From: Sergeia podlipaevii
Taxonomy: Eukaryota > Euglenozoa > Kinetoplastea > Trypanosomatida > Trypanosomatidae
Reading direction: 5' to 3'
NCBI GenBank assembly: GCA_030849805.1
Contig: JASANZ010001747.1
Span: 1 to 13,092, forward strand
DNA length: 13,092 nucleotides
The notes beneath the pieces were generated by a model. It did no database searches, had not been told where the DNA came from, and was given only the letters and a program-made list of their open reading frames with translations. Below, one piece after another: positions 8,601 through 13,092 of this stretch. Numbering within the stretch: position 1 is the stretch's first letter; every line of letters begins with the position of its first letter. A program made the translations under genes and the position numbers.

Positions 8601-9488
8601 CCCCTCGCGGGACTCTACAATGTAGGGCGAGAGAGAGCGTGAAAAGACCTGTGAGAGTTCGTCCAGCGTGCTGGTGGCCAGGGCAGTAGGCGCGTCGGTA
8701 AGATTGTTAACGCAGATGTTCACAAACTCTGGCAACGCCTCCACGTAGAATAGCTGAAGTGGATTCAGCTTGTACGACTCTGATTGAGGATCCTTAACAG
8801 GGATGGCGTACGAGGCATCAGAAGAGCACAGCGCCGATTGCTCAAGGAGCTTACGGAACGAGGCCAAATACAGTTGCATAAGGTCGACCTGGATCTTGCT
8901 CGGTTCCAGGCGACGAAACTGACGCACAATCTCCATGTTGGGACGCTCCACGGATAGTAACACTGTCTGTGCCACCTTCATTGCCTTCGTGGTGATGAGA
9001 TGGTTAGAAGTGGCGTTCTCAGCAATCAGCTGCTCACAAAGAGAAAAAAGTGACTCTAGGCGATTTAAGATGACACCCTGGGACAGGCGCGGGACGCAGG
9101 CGGAGAGGATGGCAAGCATGTAGGGCACTTGATGCTTCTCAGGTGACTTAGCAAGTGCCGTGTACGCACCCATAAAGAGCGACAATGGCGTCACCTGCTC
9201 ACCAAGCGCGGTAATAGCAGATGTTAGGCCTTCCTGCACCGCACGCAGAATACTACGGTCAAACGCCTTGTTCGCCTTCTTGTTGTGCTGCTTCTGGACC
9301 TGCTCGACACGCTGGCGCTTTGCCTCCTGCTTCACAAGATCCAGCTTCTTCTGCTTCACTTCCCACGCCTTGCGATGTGCCTCAAAGATCTGCTTCCGAC
9401 TCAAGTTGGCACCTTTCTTTGACCGTTTAAACACCATCTTGGGCTTGGCCGCCTCGACGACACTTGCCGGAAGTCGCGCCTTCACCAT
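5616..9488 (-). CDS. RRP12: RRP12-like HEAT-repeat ribosome biogenesis protein
   Basis: This is the RRP12-family (NUC173-domain) protein, a nuclear/nucleolar factor known in yeast to assist maturation and export of both ribosomal subunits. The 1290-residue length is typical. A basic N-terminal leader (1-75, many K/R) precedes the conserved helical region at about 80-530, which contains LSLFMGAYTALAK (102-114) and FWGVALGVLEVFGSRVSYVKR (about 319-339). An acidic, alanine-rich low-complexity linker at about 540-600 includes DDDDD, with a basic KRRR patch after it. A second helical HEAT-like region spans about 610-980. The C-terminal 300 residues are charged and probably disordered. They include an acidic stretch (1069-1079) and the family tail EPYAYVPLNRR (1244-1254), and end KKR. 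The ATG at 9488 is the first in frame and sits just after a T10 tract and AG. Neighbours do not suggest a shared pathway. Stop codon is TAA. The RRP12 call rests on architecture and tail motif. Confidence 0.93.
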   Translation of the reverse strand: MVKARLPASVVEAAKPKMVFKRSKKGANLSRKQIFEAHRKAWEVKQKKLDLVKQEAKRQRVEQVQKQHNKKANKAFDRSILRAVQEGLTSAITALGEQVTPLSLFMGAYTALAKSPEKHQVPYMLAILSACVPRLSQGVILNRLESLFSLCEQLIAENATSNHLITTKAMKVAQTVLLSVERPNMEIVRQFRRLEPSKIQVDLMQLYLASFRKLLEQSALCSSDASYAIPVKDPQSESYKLNPLQLFYVEALPEFVNICVNNLTDAPTALATSTLDELSQVFSRSLSPYIVESREGRQLIDNLLSNQLVSFLKPVYQRFWGVALGVLEVFGSRVSYVKRVRSSLLFTQRFPAAVFLLKVLNKLRGMDDTTLNGKIERTMAEFGKGMSVKEFVEILPFDPRKAYAAEMGYSESTDADGEDASAALWATSYTLNVLRRIASHDSLPFFVDYFFPMIQFCSKVSLEAERAGRPEEFTRWSALLVQLWRVAVGFCHYPVEVTNNSFRDLAKQLIGLLASDSFVDTSATAIHVLCDGYYRLSQAEQLDDDDDGVAVAAAAGDDTEMEVLEGDMRAGTSYGGATAAKRRRALRKDALDEDDTFLSMNDSEWNPHRYHNISQAYATEVCTTVFAKYSVNVMPKLCNVFETHDSTAVLLAIQSFSKVCKPEVMTTILNGILEVGSNIAARASAGSSSVKAGNAPLTSKRRMVLDIACAVVAQLPAEHVTRLFNDVIEPVLMDPAPESRLLQKKAYKLLFSLFEDRVKDVFPLFPRIVGILSVGRQHVTISGIKMRVRCLSWSLDACKMYYPDELATTIRSLVPEIVLFSRERSSETRSMTMDVLEKMQRYMLAAGAPSNALLHLVIAGLSGKTPMMMSSALVCMAKLVYLTHQELPEADLCAAVALGFKLMESSMIEVRTAAAIFARMALKLMKRSRAVGVAVERALPSLLFSIALITSQPHVSSTTRVQMRVLLEKCIKRCGYSRIDPLFPLGSKNFLRYTDKMMRREEKKEEKELKKRKDAQQSEFDKLFLGASMKAGAEDGNAEDLLEAGALTSFVSKHTAPNFKGFSGSGGANENDNEEDDYDTMHLDFQEGNLRIISKDEKQREDEQKRRQATADKLLRRNNGIITAETINDTRSRPGKRSRDEADAEDLENEELNLRYGSKATEDAAKRATATYMGSGKAGSAVAAALRRGGSGNVVGPSENQISKLRDQKAIKQALKRQRVEEDIRKGDEFQGTGTGDVKRGNIEPYAYVPLNRRYMNRRNARQALHRFEVVSNKHLKGEKAKAMDLAKKR

Positions 9489-9506
9489 TTTTTCTTTATT
9501 GTCTTG

Positions 9507-9528
9507 CTTTCACAAGTTAAAAAAAAAA
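9507..9528 (-). promoter_or_regulatory. Probable trans-splice acceptor for RRP12
   Basis: On the coding strand a T10 run (9528-9519) is followed by AACTTGTGAAAG, with the first AG at 9508-9507, 18 bases before the ATG at 9488. Further AGs lie at 9504-9503 and 9495-9494. A second T10 run (9553-9544) lies just upstream. Inferred from pattern only. Confidence 0.55.
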
Positions 9529-9800
9529 TGTATTAACAGTAAGAAAAAAAAAATATTTTTTCCACCCTATATGTCTAGAATAACTGACTTCTGAAAAAGG
9601 CAAATATCAGTAAATATATAGGTGTTAGCACTGGCAAACCAAAAAGCAAAGATGAAGAGCATTTTGAAAAAAAAAAGCAGAATTGATAGCAAAACAGAAA
9701 GCATAAAAATGTAAAAGTAAAACAAAATTGCAGTCTGAATGCAGTGGCTTATGTTCTTCGCTAAATCTACAAACGCTTTCTATTAAGATAAGTGTAGATC

Positions 9801-9816
9801 TTTTTTTTTTTTTTTT
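9801..9816. repeat. T16 homopolymer
   Basis: Sixteen T residues on the plus strand, read as A16 on the coding strand, about 310 bases upstream of the RRP12 ATG. Its orientation is opposite to most homopolymers in the spacers, which are T-rich on the coding strand, so it is not a pyrimidine tract for the minus-strand transcript. Length is likely to vary between reads or strains. Confidence 0.85.
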
Positions 9817-10027
9817 GAATGTCTGTATCGGTATTGCTATAGTCATCATAGCATTCCGTGCGATAGGTAACTACGAAGCATTTAGTAATGCTCAATAGTG
9901 GTACGTGTAAGCGTAAGAACACAGAAAGAAACAATTTCTCTCACCCCTCAACTACTTTTTTTTTCCAAATTATCAACTGCTTCCTTTTTTTCCTCTCTCT
10001 TTAGAAGTATGAAGACAAGTCGCCTGC

Positions 10028-10048
10028 AAAAATAAAATAAAATAAAAA
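10028..10048. repeat. Short AAAAT-type tandem repeat
   Basis: Four imperfect copies of a five-base AAAAT unit on the plus strand within the UAP-RRP12 spacer. It is a simple-sequence tract with no evident function. Confidence 0.8.
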
Positions 10049-10588
10049 TTGCGCGCCAAATCAAACGGTTAATTCCTTCGACGTTTAATTTAATCCCTCA
10101 TGCTTTAATCCCTCTGCTTGCACTGGCCGCTATGTGTATTTGCAGTAGGAGTAGAAAAAAAAAAAACCAAAGTTGAGTACGCGTTTTGTCAATTTGCATA
10201 GGCAGAGAAAGGCACAAGTAAAGTGAAGGGGGAAGAAGAAAAGAAAAGGATGCAATACCTAACAAAAAAAAAAATATTAACCAAAAGCTAATATTTTTTT
10301 TTGTAAAGGAGAAACCAGAGCGAAAACCCCAAAACAAAAGGTCCAGTGCTCTACTGAACGTGAGCATAACAGTAATAATAAGAAGAGCGTAAGATGTGGA
10401 TTATTTAAAGAAAAATGAACAACAAGTCTTGTTGAGCACTAGCACTGTCTACGAAGTCACATGATAAGCGGAAAGAGAAAAAAAAAAATGCCAGCTTGAT
10501 ATAACATAGAGCAGCTCCACCCAATATGCAGAAGACATAGCCATCTACATATATGTATAAAGTGATAGATAGAATTTCCACACAGCAG

Positions 10589-12202
10589 CTACATTTTTGC
10601 CCTCTCAGTGCTCTTCCGTTCAACAAGGACGATTGTATCCTTCCCGCGAACGATTTTCTCTACCAAAGCATCACAGTGCTCATCCAGACCTTCACCCTGC
10701 AATGAAACCAACGGCGATACCTCCACTTGACGTGCACCAGTGATGAGCAGCCGAAGAGCCTCTTCCTCTTGGGGATTAGACCCTACTGCAGCCCTCCGCT
10801 GAAGCATCTCTATCGACCATCGCGTGTGTAGCGCAAGCAGCAGGTGTGCAGCAGTCCCCGCCGTGTCCGTCGCTGCAGTGCCCTCTGCGTTCTTAATCGG
10901 CGCAAATTCCTCCGCGCGGTCCACCTGCATAATTCTGAAGGCACCCCCCTCACTGTCCTCACCATCGCAGTAGCGAAACATATCAAAGATGAAGGCCTCC
11001 AGCTTCACCCCCATCACTGGCCCGCTCTGCGTCATGATCTTCTTGCGGGCGGCGTGATAGTGAGTATCAGACTTCATCTTCTCCGCCGCGAGGGCGAGGA
11101 ACTCCACAGTGCAGTTGTGCGATGCGATATTTCCACAGTTAAAGCGCAGCTCACCCGTGTCTGCACTACGCTCACCCGCCCTTGCTGAGCCAATCTCCGT
11201 GTACTCCACCACTCCCCAATGACCACCCTTGAGAGCAAACACGCCGACACGCTCATCTGAGTTCGCCTTGGGAGTAGTCTTAACTGCCACGGCAGCATTG
11301 GAGTCGATTGAGTAACCAAAGAAGAGTGGATCTCCAACGCGAGCGAGAATGTTATCTACGCTAAGAATTTGCACATGGCAGACACCACGACGCCGGAGCA
11401 TGTCAAGCATGCTCTCCCTTTCTGCGCTGGGCCGCGTGGCGGTGGACGTCGTGATGGTGGTGTTGCTGCTAGCACGAGCAAGGCACTGATACACACCACC
11501 GTTTCCACCAGGTGCCAGGCACATGCTATGTGGAGAGGCCATTAGTATCTTTCCCGTTTCTTCATCATAGCATGGCAGCGAGCTTTGCATAAAGAAAGAA
11601 ACCTGAATAGGTTGTAGACCAAAGAAATTGTTGTCACGAAAAAACTTTTGAGTCGTCGCGTCATTTTCACTGGAGGTCATGACAAGCAGCTGCACCTTGG
11701 CCTTTGCAACAGCACTAGCGCTTGGAGAAGCACCATAGAGGGCAGCCACGGCGAGCTGCTCCACGCGCACAATCTTCTCGCAATGAAATTGGAAAAGCGA
11801 CTTCTGCTCACGAAGCAGGTCGCACGTAAAGAGGCCCTTTGGAATAGTCACCCCGAGCCTCGTGCCGCTCCCTCCCGCAAGCAGAAGAACGGCTGCCTTT
11901 CCGTTGGCAATGAGCTCACAACCCTTTGCTTCCAGCTGAGGCACCTGCGCGGCATGAGCGGGAGAAGTAGCACAAAATAGTACTTTCGCTGGTGGCGGCA
12001 CAATGCTACTGTCGTCATTGTTTCCTTGTGAAAGAGTGGCAACGCCCTCTTTAAGGGCTCTGTTGAGAAGCTTAAAGTCTATTCCTGAGCGGATCTGCTC
12101 TGCAAGCAAGGTCTGTTCGCTAGAATTGAGCGTATCGTACGCTTGGAGAATGTGTTCCTGCCCACTGCCGTTAAGCAGAGCTTCCAGTGATTCTTTTGAC
12201 AT
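10589..12202 (-). CDS. UAP1: UDP-N-acetylglucosamine pyrophosphorylase with C-terminal PTS1
   Basis: This enzyme makes UDP-GlcNAc from UTP and GlcNAc-1-phosphate, the donor for N-glycans and GPI anchors. The 537-residue protein follows eukaryotic UAP1 from end to end. The nucleotide-binding loop LLLAGGSGTRLG is at 106-117 with PKG (K122) after it. GGNGGVY (232-238) matches the uridine/sugar loop, VDNILARVGDP (282-292) carries the metal-binding aspartate, FNCGNIA is at 354-360, GVKLEAFIFDMF at 398-409, and APIKNA (434-439) holds the conserved lysine. A Ser/Thr-rich low-complexity insert spans about 245-264. The last residues are RAKM before TAG, and AKM fits the PTS1 consensus [SAC][KRH][LM]. 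This predicts import into glycosomes, where the T. brucei enzyme is known to reside. The ATG at 12202 follows TTTTTAG by six bases. In the sugar loop, G232 stands where human UAP1 has Asp. Product assignment is firm; exact sugar specificity is inferred. Confidence 0.96.
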   Translation of the reverse strand: MSKESLEALLNGSGQEHILQAYDTLNSSEQTLLAEQIRSGIDFKLLNRALKEGVATLSQGNNDDSSIVPPPAKVLFCATSPAHAAQVPQLEAKGCELIANGKAAVLLLAGGSGTRLGVTIPKGLFTCDLLREQKSLFQFHCEKIVRVEQLAVAALYGASPSASAVAKAKVQLLVMTSSENDATTQKFFRDNNFFGLQPIQVSFFMQSSLPCYDEETGKILMASPHSMCLAPGGNGGVYQCLARASSNTTITTSTATRPSAERESMLDMLRRRGVCHVQILSVDNILARVGDPLFFGYSIDSNAAVAVKTTPKANSDERVGVFALKGGHWGVVEYTEIGSARAGERSADTGELRFNCGNIASHNCTVEFLALAAEKMKSDTHYHAARKKIMTQSGPVMGVKLEAFIFDMFRYCDGEDSEGGAFRIMQVDRAEEFAPIKNAEGTAATDTAGTAAHLLLALHTRWSIEMLQRRAAVGSNPQEEEALRLLITGARQVEVSPLVSLQGEGLDEHCDALVEKIVRGKDTIVLVERKSTERAKM

Positions 12203-12208
12203 GCTTTT

Positions 12209-12236
12209 CTAAAAATAAAATTATGTTTTAAAAAAA
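12209..12236 (-). promoter_or_regulatory. Probable trans-splice acceptor for UAP1
   Basis: On the coding strand T7 (12236-12230) is followed by AAAAC, then ATTTTATTTTTAG with the AG at 12210-12209. Six bases (AAAAGC) separate it from the ATG at 12202. The arrangement mirrors the six-base leader before the left M32 gene. Inferred from pattern. Confidence 0.6.
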
Positions 12237-12623
12237 TCTGTAGTTAAGGGATGTATATGAGAAAACGATAAAAAAAATAGCTGCCGTGGGAGAAAAAAAA
12301 AAGAGAGAAATCCAAGAGTACATTAACTACAGATATAAGAAGAAGAGCCGAAAGAGTCAAAAAAAAAAAAATCTTTTTTAATAGCACATATAGTAGGTGT
12401 GTATCACAGCTATTCAACGCTGCATGAGCCAGCAATATGTTTTGCAACAACAACAATGAGAATAGGAAGTACTAATTGCATTAAAAAAAAAAAAAAACAT
12501 TGCCGGCGCAACAACAACAAAAAACAAGATGTAAACAACAGCAATTCCCCAATCCAACCAGCGCCATAACTGTAAAGATCCTTTACAACTTAAAGTTATC
12601 AACAACATAGCACTCTTCAGCTC

Positions 12624-12648
12624 CACACATACACACACACACATACAC
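12624..12648. repeat. CA dinucleotide repeat, interrupted
   Basis: An interrupted CA/TA repeat on the plus strand, read as TG on the coding strand, 90-110 bases after the stop codon of the right-hand gene. With the second tract at 12688-12704 it makes a GT-rich 3' UTR or intergenic transcript segment. Confidence 0.85.
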
Positions 12649-12687
12649 GTGCATCAGCAATTCCTTTCAAATATACCTACAACATCT

Positions 12688-12704
12688 CACACACACACAC
12701 ACAC
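12688..12704. repeat. CA dinucleotide repeat, pure
   Basis: About eight and a half uninterrupted CA units on the plus strand, TG on the coding strand, beginning about 33 bases after the stop codon of the right-hand gene. It is a simple microsatellite and a likely length polymorphism. Confidence 0.88.
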
Positions 12705-12736
12705 CAATAGAGACGAGCTTGCGTTGTTGGCGTGTT

Positions 12737-13092
12737 TTACCGCGAGATAGTGGCGGTCGCAGGGGGTGCCATCCATCTATTGTAGTCCTCTACACGCGCA
12801 TCAGTTGGGAAGCCGCTCTCGTCCAAGATGCGGCTCTCAAACGGCATGTAAGAGCCAAATTGTCGTGCCATGGACGGTATGCCATCCTCCTTTCCATTCA
12901 GAGCCGCTCGTGAAGCGGGAGATGCCGCTAGCATCGCACGCCACTGAGCGTTGACGTAGCTGTCGAGAAGAGCAGCAGCCACGTTCACCTTCTGTCGATT
13001 GACACGGCGCACAGCTTCCTTGTGAAACTTGAGCGCCATTGCATTCAGTGCCCGCGCAAGCTGATTCACGTGCTTCTCCAGCTCCACTCGAC
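12737..13092 (-). CDS. Unrecognised protein, C-terminal 117 residues (cut by right window edge)
   Basis: An open frame runs from the window edge to a TAA at 12737-12739, giving the last 117 full codons of a protein. The frame continues through 13090 without a stop, and the only apparent start near the edge is a GTG at 13087, so the real start lies outside the window. Codon character matches the other coding segments, and strand and spacing fit the same transcription unit. The visible part begins with a probable helix (VELEKHVNQLARALNAMALK), is basic around RRVNRQK, then becomes Ala-rich. It ends in a Pro/Ala/Thr tail (MAPPATATISR). No domain, transmembrane segment or catalytic motif was recognised. 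It could be a kinetoplastid-specific protein or the tail of a larger known one; I make no functional claim. Confidence 0.75.
   Translation of the reverse strand, partial: RVELEKHVNQLARALNAMALKFHKEAVRRVNRQKVNVAAALLDSYVNAQWRAMLAASPASRAALNGKEDGIPSMARQFGSYMPFESRILDESGFPTDARVEDYNRWMAPPATATISR

Larger units (their letters stand above)
9489..10588. other. Long intergenic spacer between UAP and RRP12
   Basis: This 1.1 kb AT-rich spacer is the longest in the window. It includes the UAP 3' UTR and the RRP12 splice signals. Notable sequence: a plus-strand T16 run (9801-9816), an AAAAT-type pentanucleotide repeat (10028-10048), and A runs at about 10155-10166, 10264-10273 and 10479-10489. Possible small reading frames here are low-complexity and F/K-rich from homopolymers, with nothing recognisable. 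No RNA gene was recognised. Confidence 0.75.
12203..12736. other. Intergenic spacer upstream of UAP1
   Basis: This AT-rich spacer of about 530 bases lies between the unidentified right-hand gene and UAP1. It holds A runs at about 12293-12302, 12360-12371 and 12483-12496 (A14), and two CA dinucleotide tracts nearer the right-hand gene. Possible small frames are homopolymer-driven and featureless. No RNA gene was recognised. Confidence 0.75.

Noticed and set aside
10098..10626. Small minus-strand open frames between UAP and RRP12
   Set aside because: Translations are dominated by Phe/Leu runs from T homopolymers and lack conserved-looking segments. They could only be transcript spacer.
12620..12710. 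CA-repeat pair considered as a telomere-like or recombination element
   Set aside because: The units are simple CA dinucleotides, not the kinetoplastid telomere hexamer, and nothing flanking suggests mobility.
13085..13087. Start codon for the right-edge gene at 13087
   Set aside because: The codon is GTG and the frame remains open to the window edge, so the gene is truncated by the window rather than starting here.

Overview
The window looks like nuclear DNA of a trypanosomatid (kinetoplastid) protist. Every convincing gene is on the minus strand and has one uninterrupted reading frame. Coding segments are GC-balanced, while the 0.5-1.1 kb spacers are AT-rich and full of A/T homopolymers. 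Several start codons sit just downstream of a pyrimidine tract followed by AG, as expected for trans-splicing of a polycistronic transcript. The protein set also fits: M32 carboxypeptidases are rare in eukaryotes but typical of trypanosomatids, and a UDP-GlcNAc pyrophosphorylase ends in a peroxisomal/glycosomal PTS1 tripeptide. The species cannot be fixed from the sequence alone.

Transcription order runs from right to left. (1) 12737-13092 is the C-terminal part of an unrecognised protein cut by the window edge. (2) 10592-12202 is UDP-N-acetylglucosamine pyrophosphorylase (537 aa, C-terminal AKM). (3) 5616-9488 is the ribosome-biogenesis HEAT-repeat protein RRP12 (1290 aa). (4) 3392-4894 is a complete M32 metallocarboxypeptidase (500 aa, HETGH zinc site). 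(5) 1268-2578 is a bacterial-type isocitrate dehydrogenase (436 aa) whose coenzyme-pocket residues point to NAD+. (6) 1-681 is the N-terminal 227 residues of a second, divergent M32 carboxypeptidase that runs off the left edge.

These genes do not form a functional operon. They are housekeeping genes that appear to share a transcription unit, as is normal in kinetoplastids: sugar-nucleotide supply (UAP), 40S/60S ribosome maturation (RRP12), peptide trimming (two M32 enzymes) and isocitrate oxidation (IDH). I saw no tRNA, rRNA, mobile element or CRISPR array, and no defence or toxin system. Nothing supports a wholly new system. The points most worth a second look are the natural NAD+-type coenzyme pocket and C-terminal tail of the bacterial-like IDH, the split pair of M32 paralogues around it, the PTS1 on UAP, and the recurrent T-tract/A-tract junctions next to probable splice acceptors.
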